Origin: Sagittula sp048553715
GTDB taxonomy: Bacteria; Pseudomonadota; Alphaproteobacteria; Rhodobacterales; Rhodobacteraceae
DNA length: 64,000 nt
Assembly (NCBI RefSeq): GCF_048553715.1
Contig: NZ_JBLZNC010000004.1
Coordinates: 1-64,000 of the forward strand
Direction of reading: 5' to 3'
Positions 1 through 9,122 of this stretch are shown here, in pieces; position 1 is the stretch's first letter, and each line of letters begins with the position of its first letter. The notes under the pieces were generated by a model. It did no database searches. It was not told the DNA's origin and saw only the letters and a program-made list of their open reading frames with translations. A program made the position numbers and the translations under genes.

Positions 1-65
1 GACTTCGGAAAGAAAGGCTCCAGACGCGCCATCTGCGCATCACTCAACCAGAAGAGATCAGACAT
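1..65 (-). mobile_element. IS5-type transposase, N-terminal fragment (cut by window edge)
   Basis: Read on the minus strand from an ATG at 65, the sequence encodes MSDLFWLSDAQMARLEPFF and then runs off the window. I recognise this as the usual N-terminus of a DDE transposase of the IS5 family that is common in Rhodobacteraceae. The rest of the element lies outside the window, so intactness cannot be judged. The terminal inverted repeat should lie between 66 and about 135. A stretch beginning GGGTCCTGAACC at 118 is a possible end, but this is a guess. The element sits just beyond the 3' end of the flagellar operon. Confidence 0.75.
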
Positions 66-240
66 GTTCACCGCTCGATTTTCGAGCCGTGAATCACGCT
101 GATACCGGGAAGTCAGTGGGTCCTGAACCTAAAAGCTTCCGCCGTGATAAGATAATAACCACATCGAAGCAGAAACGTTAAGTCGATCGACCGCTTACTG
201 ATCTTTCGCCCTTTTCTCAAAAAATCGCGAAATAAGATGA
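66..240. other. Intergenic gap between IS fragment and flagellar-operon gene
   Basis: No open frame of note is seen. The left part should contain the end of the insertion sequence. The right part is AT-rich and follows the stop codon of the 677-residue protein at 241. No clear rho-independent terminator is visible. Confidence 0.5.
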
Positions 241-2274
241 TCATTCATAATGCAGTTCACCTTCTAAATCGGAAACAAAACGCCTAATAACTTGAAGTTC
301 TTCGGACAAATAATTAATGTCGATATTCACCGATTTATCGCCCAATATATACGCTCCACCCCCCTCTGAACCATCAAATCTTGAATCGGAACTCATTTCT
401 CCATCCAGTACACTAGGGCTCGAGCCTGCCGAAATAACACTTTCCCCAATTTCTTCGTATGCTAAAACACCAGCACGCCCCTTCACCGCGCCCGGCGTCT
501 TTGCCACCTCTGTATTATGATCCATGTAATTGAAAATTTCGAGTACTCCCATACTAGACAACCTATTTATCAACATATCATCTAGCTTTTCAGGAAGTAA
601 ATTTCGTTCCAAGTTGAGAAATGGGACTATAAAATCTTCATCATTTTCTACACTGACGATAGAATCCATTAAAAACGGGAGTATTTCCTCTAGGGCATCC
701 CCCATATATATACTATTCTCATTTATGAATTCCACTGCGTTATTGTTTTGAGAGCGTGAAATGTACGCCTTGACCAACGAAGTTCCTAGCTTGGGACCGA
801 TCTCTTCCTGTCTATATTCAGGCCAAAGACTTTCCGTATAAGAAATCGTTTGATCGCTTACAAATTTGCCTTCCAACAAATGAATATCAATTAGATTCAC
901 CAGCTTTTCCACGGAGTAATCGTCATTTCGAGCAACAAAAACCGAGCTTGGATCAACGGCGATAGAGCCGTCTATCATCCTAGTATCCAAGCTCGAACCA
1001 AAGCTGGATTCGTGACCATCCAATGACACAAGCCTATCCTGAAGCGCGTACAGAGCATCCAATTCGCCGCTATTCTCTAAAATTTCTGCAATACGCGGCG
1101 CTAGGGCGAAAAAAAGAGGCGCAGACAGTTCATTCATTATTCTTTTAAGCGCATATAATTCATTATCATTTGCATCATACCCCGATGGACGAGACAATAC
1201 ACTCCAGAATCTCATACTATCATCGCAGTGGAGGTAAAGATTGATAGCGTCACCTCCGGTTTGATCCCCGTCTACTAAGAAGCTGATCTCCCGGTAAACT
1301 CCTGAGCCTCCTCCCGCATAGACATCTAAAACCTGTCTAGCTTCAACTCCAAATCCGTAAGATATAAGCGCACCAACATAACGGAACAAATTATCTCTAT
1401 CCATGATATCGATATCGGAGTATAAACTGGATAGTAGCTCAGGAACATCAACTTCGTACCCAGTCAACTCCCTATCGATTATCGGATAGATTTCATTTTC
1501 AGCATCTTCACATACTTCGTATCCAACGGAAACCGCATCGTTCTCTCTAATACCCATTTCTATTTTTTTCGAAATTTTGGGATCAACGACTAAGAATTTT
1601 CGATCAGTCCCTAGCAATTCCCCGGAACTATTCGAACTCTTTTTCGTACTAATTTCCTCGCTGTTGCGTCCAACCGTTTTAAATAAACTTAAGTTGTTGA
1701 TGGATCGATCAAAGCCAAGTCCGCTGTTTAAACGCCCGGTATTATAGCTTCCCGTGGGTTTAAGGACGTCGTACGCCCACGAAAAATTCGGGAGATTTTC
1801 TATCGTGGTATTCTGTTCAAAGCTACCTGCCTGCGTCAACAGAGAATTCTGGGGCACCACGATATTTTCTTCCGCTTCGGAATAAGTAATCTCGCTGTAT
1901 GCTCGAGAATCTCCATTAATCGGATCATCGGATATATCTATAACCAAAAGACCACCATCTTCATAAGAATTCACAGAACAATTACATGCCATAGTGAATG
2001 ACAACCCTTCGGAGTTGATCCGGTTAACAGACCGAACTCTATTCCTGTCAATTCGATCAAAAGCTCCCCGTAAATCTATTTCTCCGCCCATTTGATCAAA
2101 CGAAACATAAAATTCCCTTGTGCCGGACTCCCAATCCAGACTCCAATTAACCCCCTGTGGAACTGGTAGCGTGAATCGGGTGAACCCGACATGATCGCCC
2201 GACCTCAGAATAAGTGACTGAGCCGAGGCGCATGAAGGCAGTGCGCACGCTAAAATTATATAGAGTAACCTCAT
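241..2274 (-). CDS. Large secreted protein of unknown function, end of flagellar operon
   Basis: A 677-residue protein with a clear signal peptide (hydrophobic MRLLYIILACALPSCASA followed by Q), so probably periplasmic or outer-membrane associated. It starts one base after the motA stop and is surely cotranscribed with it. Residues 20-115 contain a region with FTRFTLPVPQG and a pair of cysteines in CNCSV; the rest is acidic and Asn/Ser-rich with no catalytic motif I can name. Rhizobial flagellar operons encode periplasmic MotB-associated proteins (MotC) near motA, so a motor-accessory role is a reasonable guess, but I see no sequence proof. The gene is far more AT-rich than flgI-flgE next to it. 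Confidence 0.7.
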   Translation of the reverse strand: MRLLYIILACALPSCASAQSLILRSGDHVGFTRFTLPVPQGVNWSLDWESGTREFYVSFDQMGGEIDLRGAFDRIDRNRVRSVNRINSEGLSFTMACNCSVNSYEDGGLLVIDISDDPINGDSRAYSEITYSEAEENIVVPQNSLLTQAGSFEQNTTIENLPNFSWAYDVLKPTGSYNTGRLNSGLGFDRSINNLSLFKTVGRNSEEISTKKSSNSSGELLGTDRKFLVVDPKISKKIEMGIRENDAVSVGYEVCEDAENEIYPIIDRELTGYEVDVPELLSSLYSDIDIMDRDNLFRYVGALISYGFGVEARQVLDVYAGGGSGVYREISFLVDGDQTGGDAINLYLHCDDSMRFWSVLSRPSGYDANDNELYALKRIMNELSAPLFFALAPRIAEILENSGELDALYALQDRLVSLDGHESSFGSSLDTRMIDGSIAVDPSSVFVARNDDYSVEKLVNLIDIHLLEGKFVSDQTISYTESLWPEYRQEEIGPKLGTSLVKAYISRSQNNNAVEFINENSIYMGDALEEILPFLMDSIVSVENDEDFIVPFLNLERNLLPEKLDDMLINRLSSMGVLEIFNYMDHNTEVAKTPGAVKGRAGVLAYEEIGESVISAGSSPSVLDGEMSSDSRFDGSEGGGAYILGDKSVNIDINYLSEELQVIRRFVSDLEGELHYE

Positions 2275-2275
2275 A

Positions 2276-3145
2276 TTACGCGGCGTCCTGTTTTACCGAC
2301 TTCAATGCTTCTTCGAGGTCTTCAAAGCTCGGTCGGAAGTGCCCAGGGGTGTTTTGGCGTCCAACTTCAATGCAAATATTTGTTGCATGGTTATGAAGGT
2401 TGGCCACTAACACTTCTCGTATAAGGTGGTAAAAGTGCATATCCTCTTCTGCCACCGCTTTGACCTTCGTTGCAAATGGGCCGACTAGGCCGTACGCTAG
2501 AAAGACCCCTAGAAATGTGCCCACAAGAGCGCCGCCAATAAGCTTGCCCAAAACTTCAGGGGGTTGGTCGATCGAGGCCATCGTTTTAATCACGCCAAGT
2601 ACCGCGGCGACAATTCCAAGAGCGGGCAGGGCATCTGCAGTTGACTGTAAAGCATGACTGCTATGCTGAGCATGATGAGCCATGCCTTCCAACCTTTTAT
2701 CCAATACCTCTTCAACTTGGTGAGGATCATCGTAGTTCATCGAAACGGATCGCATGGTGTCGCAAATTAATTCTAAAGCGTATTTGTCACCCACTATCTT
2801 TTCGTATTTTCCAAATATTGTAGACTCCGTCGGACTTTCGATATGCTCTTCAATCGCGACCGGATTTTGGCGGGCTAACCGAATGAGTTCAAACAGTAAA
2901 CAAAGCAGGTCCCGATAATCTTCGTTATTCCATTTAGCGCCTTTGAAAACCTTACCGACGTCCTTCATCGTGTGTTTAATAGTGCCGCCGTCATTGCTGA
3001 TCATGAATGCGCCAACGGCAGCGCCGCCGATCATCATAAATTCAAACGGAAGGGCCTTAATAATAATGCCCATCTTACCGCCTGCAGCTAAGTATCCGCC
3101 AAAAACCATCGCGAAAAGCACGACGATGCCAATCATCCCAAGCAT
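2276..3145 (-). CDS. motA: Flagellar motor stator protein MotA
   Basis: 289 residues, the usual size for MotA. It forms the proton-conducting stator ring with MotB in the inner membrane and transmits torque to FliG. N-terminal membrane segments (MLGMIGIVVLFAMVFGGYL, then FEFMMIGGAAVGAF) precede a cytoplasmic domain around residues 60-170. Two further membrane segments follow (ALPALGIVAAVLGVIKTM and LVGTFLGVFLAYGLVGPF), with the conserved proline-containing pattern. It lies at the end of the flagellar operon, whereas its partner motB is the first gene shown (8240-9091). Base composition is lower in GC than the flagellar structural genes. Confidence 0.95.
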   Translation of the reverse strand: MLGMIGIVVLFAMVFGGYLAAGGKMGIIIKALPFEFMMIGGAAVGAFMISNDGGTIKHTMKDVGKVFKGAKWNNEDYRDLLCLLFELIRLARQNPVAIEEHIESPTESTIFGKYEKIVGDKYALELICDTMRSVSMNYDDPHQVEEVLDKRLEGMAHHAQHSSHALQSTADALPALGIVAAVLGVIKTMASIDQPPEVLGKLIGGALVGTFLGVFLAYGLVGPFATKVKAVAEEDMHFYHLIREVLVANLHNHATNICIEVGRQNTPGHFRPSFEDLEEALKSVKQDAA

Positions 3146-3214
3146 CTAAGCTCTCCCATTTCGATCTGCTCAACAAAATGAAGTGCGGGTATTAAGATTT
3201 TCTGTCTGATCTCA

Positions 3215-4321
3215 TCACATCACAACAAAATCGGCGTGTAAGGCGCCCGCGGCTTTGATACTTTTAAGGATATCGATCATGTCACGCGGAGCGACACCAA
3301 GGGCGTTCAGGCCTGCGATAACTTCTGACAAATTGGTACCCGACGGGATTTCAGCAAGACCGATACCCGGCTCTTCCTCGATCCCGACGCCAGTCCGAGG
3401 AACCACGACCGTCTCTCCCTCGGCGAACGGATTTGGCTGAATGACAAGCGGAGCCTCTTCAATACGAAGTGTTAATCCACCTTGTGACACAGCAACCCGC
3501 GATATCCGGACATCGGCGCCCATGACAATGGTACCTGAGCGCTGGTCAACGACAACACGCGCTCGGCGTTGAGGCTCCACAGACAGGTTTTCGATTGCAA
3601 CGATCGTTCGGGCCGGAGAACCTGCACGGGCTTGGCTCAGATCCAATGTAACGGTTCCCCCGTCCAACATTGTCGCCGCCCTGCGGCCCAAGGAGCGGTT
3701 GATGGCGGCCTCGATACGGGCCGCTGTCGTGAAATCAGGCTCCCGCAACGCTAGCCGAATGGTCGATAGCGCGTTGAAATCGAAAGATACCTCGCGCTCT
3801 ACCCTTGCACCCGATGGGATCACGCCTGAAGTGGGGACACCTTGGACGATCCGTGCTGCATCTCCTTCTGCTTCGGCGCCACCAGCGATGACTGTTCCTT
3901 GAGCCACCGCGTAGATCTGGCCATCCGCAGCATTCAGCGGTGTCATGATAAGGGTCCCCCCAAGCAGACTGCTGGCGTCGCCAATTGCCGAAACTGTTAC
4001 ATCGATTTGTCCACCGGTCCGCGCGAAAGCTGGAAGCCGCGCGGTCACAAGCACAGCTGCCACGTTGCGTGGCCGGAACTGCTCGCCGGTGACATTCACG
4101 CCCAGCCGTTCAAGAATGTTCTGCATAATCTCCTCGGTGAATGGAGAATTTCGCAGACCATCACCGGAGCCGTTCAGCCCAACCACCAACCCATAGCCGA
4201 CAAGATCATTCGAACGGACACCATCGACCTCTACCAAGTCCTTGATCCGGACAGATTGAGCGGAACTGGTTGTGGAAAACAGGCCAAAACAGGCCAGCGC
4301 AAAACAAATGAGACGCAGCAT
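3215..4321 (-). CDS. flgI: Flagellar P-ring protein FlgI
   Basis: 368 residues with an N-terminal signal peptide ending TTSSAQ. FlgI subunits assemble into the ring around the rod in the peptidoglycan layer. The mature N-terminus (RIKDLVEVDGVRSNDLVGYG) and the GLNGSGDG motif are typical, as is the C-terminal region ending with DILKSIKAAGALHADFVVM. The ATG at 4321 overlaps the flgL stop codon as TGATG, so translation is probably coupled. An in-frame TTG three bases upstream is less likely to be the start. Confidence 0.95.
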   Translation of the reverse strand: MLRLICFALACFGLFSTTSSAQSVRIKDLVEVDGVRSNDLVGYGLVVGLNGSGDGLRNSPFTEEIMQNILERLGVNVTGEQFRPRNVAAVLVTARLPAFARTGGQIDVTVSAIGDASSLLGGTLIMTPLNAADGQIYAVAQGTVIAGGAEAEGDAARIVQGVPTSGVIPSGARVEREVSFDFNALSTIRLALREPDFTTAARIEAAINRSLGRRAATMLDGGTVTLDLSQARAGSPARTIVAIENLSVEPQRRARVVVDQRSGTIVMGADVRISRVAVSQGGLTLRIEEAPLVIQPNPFAEGETVVVPRTGVGIEEEPGIGLAEIPSGTNLSEVIAGLNALGVAPRDMIDILKSIKAAGALHADFVVM

Positions 4322-5319
4322 CAAAGGAACTCCGCCAGGGATAACCGCTGAGACCGAACGGTGATCGCGTAAAGGCTTTCGAGTTGGCTGCGGATGCTTT
4401 CATAGCGTGACGCAGTTTCATATTGGTCGGTCCCGACCAGCTCCAATCTGGCAATACGCGTGGCGGTGATTTCAGCCGCATTTCTGGTGGTCGTTTCTTC
4501 GACGCGCGCCTCCAGCGCACCCAGCCCAGCGCGAAGCTCTACCAGGCCCTCCTGTGCGCCCAGAAGGTCCCGACCGGCCTTGGACAGGACTTCGACTTGA
4601 ACATCGGTCGACAATCCCAAAGTGGGGTCCGCTGCCAGAGCCGCCATAACAAGGGGCTTCAGAACCTGTCTGAACGTGGGATCTGTCGCCCGAATATCTA
4701 CATCTGCAGTTTCCGTTTCGCTGAGCCGGAGCGGCGAAATTCCTGTGTCAGACCCTGTATAAGTGGTTGTTTCAAAGGAACCGCCCGTATCAAAAAGAGG
4801 ATCCAAAGCCGCTTCGACATCGGCCAAGCTGCTTGCCCCGGCCAAAGCAGTACGCGCGTCGTTCAACAGATCATCTGAAGGGGCGAGCGCCTTTTGATCC
4901 GTTGCAGTCCCGGAAAACAGAAACCGCCCCGCAACATTTCGATTCAATGCGTTCATAATCTGGGCCAACGCATTTTCGGCGTCATCCGCCAACGTCGACA
5001 GCAGGGCACCATTCGGAGTCAATTCCGCCGCAATAAGCGATTGGGACACACTCTCTGATCTGGTCTGGATTTCATCCATCGTGACCTGCATCGAACTCGT
5101 CAGAAACGTCGCTTCGGTCGTATTCACACGATACGCTTCAAGCCTCGCAAGGGATCGATCAATTGCAAGCAGCCCGGATACATCCCCCCCAAGGTGTTGG
5201 CCGGGATCAGTCACGAACCCGGTCGCAACCTCCACGGCCAGCTTGTCCATCTCCTCGCGAAGCGAAACTTGATTGGTGCGCAAAATAAGTGCGCGGGCCA
5301 TATCACCAACGACTTCCAT
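4321..5319 (-). CDS. flgL: Flagellar hook-associated protein FlgL (HAP3)
   Basis: 332 residues from the ATG at 5319, which has a good ribosome site (AAGGAGA, 6 bases upstream). A longer frame opens at 5385 but that part overlaps flgK and lacks such a site. FlgL joins hook and filament. The flagellin-like N-terminal helix (ALILRTNQVSLREEMDKL) and the C-terminal helix ending in RSQRLSLAEFL match the family. The order flgE-flgK-flgL-flgI along transcription is usual for roseobacter flagellar clusters. Confidence 0.9.
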   Translation of the reverse strand: MEVVGDMARALILRTNQVSLREEMDKLAVEVATGFVTDPGQHLGGDVSGLLAIDRSLARLEAYRVNTTEATFLTSSMQVTMDEIQTRSESVSQSLIAAELTPNGALLSTLADDAENALAQIMNALNRNVAGRFLFSGTATDQKALAPSDDLLNDARTALAGASSLADVEAALDPLFDTGGSFETTTYTGSDTGISPLRLSETETADVDIRATDPTFRQVLKPLVMAALAADPTLGLSTDVQVEVLSKAGRDLLGAQEGLVELRAGLGALEARVEETTTRNAAEITATRIARLELVGTDQYETASRYESIRSQLESLYAITVRSQRLSLAEFL

Positions 5320-5329
5320 AGGCTTCTCC

Positions 5330-6778
5330 TTAGATAGACAACAGCCGCTCGTACAAAGTATCCACTGTCGAGATGACCTTTGCATTTGCTGCGTAATATT
5401 GTTCGATTTGCATAAGTTTCTGGAGCTCTTGGTCCGTATCGACGCCTTTCGACAACTCCATCTCTTTCAGCGTCGTGTTTTGCGCGACCTGAAAGGTGTA
5501 GGCATTTTCGCTGCGCACCCGTTCCCCCGCCACAGCCGACGAAAATTGGGACACTTGGCCAATAAAGCTGCGCGCGACGGACGATAGCGCTGCGGAGCTT
5601 GGGGCAACCGCATCGCTCAACGCGTCAGCGATCCTTTGCACGAGCGATGCATCGCCGACATTTCCGGCAGTCGCCGCGCCCAAGCCGTCACGAATGCGCC
5701 AAACTTCATCCGAACCGGGCGCGACAATCGGGTTAATCTGAAGCCGCCCTGCCAGACCAGTTTCATTTGTCGACACAAACGCCACGCCGTTGTCGGTGAA
5801 CAGACCCGCATCGCCTGCCGCCAGCGTAGAGTCAGGTCCGCCCGGCCCCAAACGCTCAATCAGATCACGGGCAATGCCGTCGAGTTCAGCCTGGCGTTGC
5901 ACAGCAACTTCATCCCGAATCTCAAACTGCGCCGCCAAACTTCCACCGGCGAACATTCCTGTATCGCTCGTCGAAACGGCGGTACCGTTCAGTGTCAGAC
6001 CGGACAAAAGCCCACCTGACAAAGTCGTGCCAGCGTCAATCGATCCGGTGGTGGTAAACCCGATCTCGAACCCGCGCCCATCCAGCAACGTTGCCCCGTT
6101 CTGCGTGAATAGCGCGATGTCCCCCTTCTCACGCTCCACCACACGCAGGGGAACAATCTCTGAAATTTGGTTCAGAATTGCCTGGCGTTCATCAAGCGCC
6201 GATGCGGTTTCGGTTCCCGTCGCACTGGCTTTGATCAGCACATCATTCAGGTCGCCAAGTCGCGAAATTGCATCGTTGAGATATCCCACCTGCGTCGCGA
6301 TAGATGTATCAGCGGCTTGTCGAGAAATCTGGATCTCAGAGGATAGATCATTGATTGCATTCGCCAAATCATTCCCGGTTGTCGCAATCAATTCCAGCCG
6401 CTGAGTCGAAGCGGGATTGGATGAGGCCGACAAAAGGGCATTTTCAAACGACGTCACACGATCGGTCAGGGAGCCCGCAGTACCGGAGTCCCCAACCATG
6501 TCTTCCAATCGACTGGCAAAGCTGAACATATCGTTTGCATTGGCCAATCTGGCGTCCGACACCATGCGATCCGCAAGCAAGACGGGGTCTGATTGGCGGA
6601 TAACAGTGGTGACATTTACCCCGCCCAGATTTCCTGCGCTGAGGGCGGAAAGTCCTAGTTCGCGACGCCCGTATGCCTCGTTCGTGGCGTTCGAAATATT
6701 GGTCGATACCACGCCAGCGGCACGGGTGTTGGCCTTCAAGCCGGTGAACGCGATGTTCAATGCACTTGATAGGGACAT
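5330..6778 (-). CDS. flgK: Flagellar hook-associated protein FlgK (HAP1)
   Basis: 482 residues. FlgK is the first hook-filament junction protein. The N-terminus (SLSSALNIAFTGLKANTRAAG, followed by NISNATNEAYGRRE) is the flagellar rod/hook signature, and the C-terminus (ELQKLMQIEQYYAANAKVI then LYERLLSI) is the FlgK/FlgE C-terminal helix. A strong AAGGAGGG ribosome site precedes the ATG at 6778. flgL begins 10 bases after its stop. Confidence 0.95.
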   Translation of the reverse strand: MSLSSALNIAFTGLKANTRAAGVVSTNISNATNEAYGRRELGLSALSAGNLGGVNVTTVIRQSDPVLLADRMVSDARLANANDMFSFASRLEDMVGDSGTAGSLTDRVTSFENALLSASSNPASTQRLELIATTGNDLANAINDLSSEIQISRQAADTSIATQVGYLNDAISRLGDLNDVLIKASATGTETASALDERQAILNQISEIVPLRVVEREKGDIALFTQNGATLLDGRGFEIGFTTTGSIDAGTTLSGGLLSGLTLNGTAVSTSDTGMFAGGSLAAQFEIRDEVAVQRQAELDGIARDLIERLGPGGPDSTLAAGDAGLFTDNGVAFVSTNETGLAGRLQINPIVAPGSDEVWRIRDGLGAATAGNVGDASLVQRIADALSDAVAPSSAALSSVARSFIGQVSQFSSAVAGERVRSENAYTFQVAQNTTLKEMELSKGVDTDQELQKLMQIEQYYAANAKVISTVDTLYERLLSI

Positions 6779-6809
6779 GTCCTGCCCTCCTTGCTATGCG
6801 ACGATTAAA

Positions 6810-8117
6810 TCAGCGCTTGATGTTGGTCGTTTCCTGCAACATTTCGTCGACGGTCTGGATCACCTTCGCGTTCGACGAATACGCACGCTGCGTTTGGATC
6901 ATGTCGGTCAGTTCACCTGCGACATCGGTGGTGGATTCTTCGCGCGCGTAGGGCACAATCTCACCGGTTGGCCCGTCACCGGCATCCCACAGGAAGAAGC
7001 TGCCGCTGTCCGCCGACGGCTGGAACACTTGGTCGTTCAGAGCGATCATTCCGTTCGGATTGGGGACATCGACCAGCGGCACCTGAAAGATCACAGCGCT
7101 GATGCCTGTATCAAAAAATGCGTAAACCCGCCCGTTTTCATCCACTTCGACCGAGGTCATATTGCCCGCCTCGGAGCCATCCTTGGCGATATTCAGCGGT
7201 GCGAAACTGTCAGACCGCTGTGTGAGACCACCGTTGGTAAACAATTGACCAATGGTGATTTCAATCGGGCCGCCCGCAGCGTTGACAATGACGGAACCGG
7301 TTGATGCATCATAGGTGCCGCCGTTCGTAATCGGCGCACTGACAGACGCCAACGTACCGCCAGCACCGGGCGTATTATCGAATGTGACGGTGTAGTCCCC
7401 GATTATAGCGCCCGCGCTGGCAGAATCGGCAATCGAAATTGTCCATTCATTGGATGAGCCAGTTCCCGGGACTGTCGGTGTAAAACTGACCGTCAGCGTC
7501 TCGGATCGCCCGAGGTTGTCATAATATTCGACCGGAAGTTCCAATGTGTCGCCATCCGCACCTGCCGTTGTTTCGGTCGCTGGAAGGTTGACCCCCATCG
7601 TGATCGCCGTTGTTGGCTCGCTGAGGTATTGGTTTAGAGCGATCTGAACGGGTTCAAGGCTGGCCGACGTGTCACGCGCATAAGTTGGAATAGAGCCATC
7701 GGCGTTGGCCTCCCATCCCATCAGCATCAGCCCCGACTCGGTCCGAAGATACCCCTCTGCATCAATTCGGAACGAAGCGGTGGTCGTCATATACATCTGA
7801 GGGCTGCCGTTCCCGGCCAGCACCTCTGTCGCCTGCGCGACAGGCAGAAACCCTGTACCCCGAACCGCCAAATCGGTCGGATTGTTGGTAGACACCAGGG
7901 CACCATTTTCGGACACAAGGCGGTTCGTCGTCGTCCGAACACCGCCCGCCGTGTATGTGCCGCTACTGCCCGAAGTGACCATTGCCGAAAATTCGGTTTC
8001 GACACGCTTGTATCCCTGTGTCGCAGAGTTCGCGATATTATCGGAAATTGTCGCCAAACGACTGGCGTTCGCTGCCAGCCCTGCCACACCTGCGTTGAGG
8101 GAAGATGAGATCGTCAT
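6810..8117 (-). CDS. flgE: Flagellar hook protein FlgE
   Basis: 435 residues from the ATG at 8117 (AAGGCG just upstream); an extra nine in-frame codons back to 8144 are possible. FlgE polymerises into the hook, the universal joint of the flagellum. The N-terminal helix ends NIANSATQGYKRVETEF and the C-terminus reads LTDMIQTQRAYSSNAKVIQT, both hallmark hook/rod motifs. The middle is a variable domain rich in Thr, Gly and Ser. It is transcribed after motB and before flgK. Confidence 0.93.
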   Translation of the reverse strand: MTISSSLNAGVAGLAANASRLATISDNIANSATQGYKRVETEFSAMVTSGSSGTYTAGGVRTTTNRLVSENGALVSTNNPTDLAVRGTGFLPVAQATEVLAGNGSPQMYMTTTASFRIDAEGYLRTESGLMLMGWEANADGSIPTYARDTSASLEPVQIALNQYLSEPTTAITMGVNLPATETTAGADGDTLELPVEYYDNLGRSETLTVSFTPTVPGTGSSNEWTISIADSASAGAIIGDYTVTFDNTPGAGGTLASVSAPITNGGTYDASTGSVIVNAAGGPIEITIGQLFTNGGLTQRSDSFAPLNIAKDGSEAGNMTSVEVDENGRVYAFFDTGISAVIFQVPLVDVPNPNGMIALNDQVFQPSADSGSFFLWDAGDGPTGEIVPYAREESTTDVAGELTDMIQTQRAYSSNAKVIQTVDEMLQETTNIKR

Positions 8118-8239
8118 GACACGCCTTTCTGCTGTCTCGCTCAATGTTCGAGACCAGAGATAAGGGCATCGGATTTAACGACGGGCTAACATCTAAAATC
8201 CAATCGAATCTTCCGGTGAAGCTTGCGGCAGAATTGTGT

Positions 8240-9091
8240 TCATACGTCCCTCAAGAAAACGATCTCGATCCGGCTGTTACGGATACTCATAGGATTATCT
8301 TGTGAAGGCTCTCGATCACCATGGGATGTCAGGCGGTTCACCCGTTGAGCATCAAGCCCGTAAGCAACCAAAAGCGACTGAAACGCGGCAGCGCGTTCCG
8401 CAGATAATGTCCATGCAGGATCCTCCGCCAATGCGCGCGGATATGCTGGAGTATGCCCCTCGACCGCCATTTGATTGGGAATAGCTTCTGCCGCACGGAC
8501 GACCATTAACGCGAGCTGCTCTAACAAAGGTGTCGGATTGGCACGCTCATCGAACAGCCGGCCGACCTCTGTCTCATACAGTTCTACGATGAGCCCTTCG
8601 TCAGTGACACGTGTGACAATGTGTTCGAGGGTTTCATCGGCGAGCATGCTTTCACCACCCCGCCCCATCAAAAGCTCTTCGACCTCTTCGAATTGCTCTT
8701 CTTCGACCTCGCCTGTGTCATCCGCATCTGAACTGTCCCCGGGCGTGGAATAGGCCCCGGTTTCGCCGTTCTCGGACGCGGGCCGTAGGCTGGTTGAGCC
8801 CGTTCCAACCCGCGGCAAGGTATTTTCGGCAAAGACCGAATCTCCACCTAAAGCACCGCTGCCACCACCCGACACCCGCGCAATTGCGATTGTCGGGGTA
8901 AAATAATCTGCGATCCCCTTGCGCTGTTTTTCAGTCGTCGCGTTCAACAGCCACATCAAAAGGAAAAAGGCCATCATTGCGGTCACAAAGTCCGCATAGG
9001 CCACCTTCCACGCGCCACCATGGTGCCCATCACCCCCGGACACTTTCTTGCGCTTAATGATGATTGGGGCCAGCTCATTATCGCTCGCCAT
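8240..9091 (-). CDS. motB: Flagellar motor stator protein MotB (OmpA-like C-terminus)
   Basis: 283 residues. A basic cytoplasmic N-tail (IIIKRKKVSGG) is followed by one membrane helix (YADFVTAMMAFFLLMWLLN) that carries the proton-accepting Asp34. An OmpA-type peptidoglycan-binding domain occupies about residues 160-283 (VEGHTPAYPRALAEDPAW then SAERA, ending NSRIEIVFLRDV). Between them, about residues 85-145 are strongly acidic (EVEEEQFEEVEELL). It is the first flagellar gene in this transcription unit within the window and anchors the MotA ring to the wall. Confidence 0.93.
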   Translation of the reverse strand: MASDNELAPIIIKRKKVSGGDGHHGGAWKVAYADFVTAMMAFFLLMWLLNATTEKQRKGIADYFTPTIAIARVSGGGSGALGGDSVFAENTLPRVGTGSTSLRPASENGETGAYSTPGDSSDADDTGEVEEEQFEEVEELLMGRGGESMLADETLEHIVTRVTDEGLIVELYETEVGRLFDERANPTPLLEQLALMVVRAAEAIPNQMAVEGHTPAYPRALAEDPAWTLSAERAAAFQSLLVAYGLDAQRVNRLTSHGDREPSQDNPMSIRNSRIEIVFLRDV

Positions 9092-9122
9092 CCCACTCGC
9101 CTTTCTCCCACCGATGACCGGT

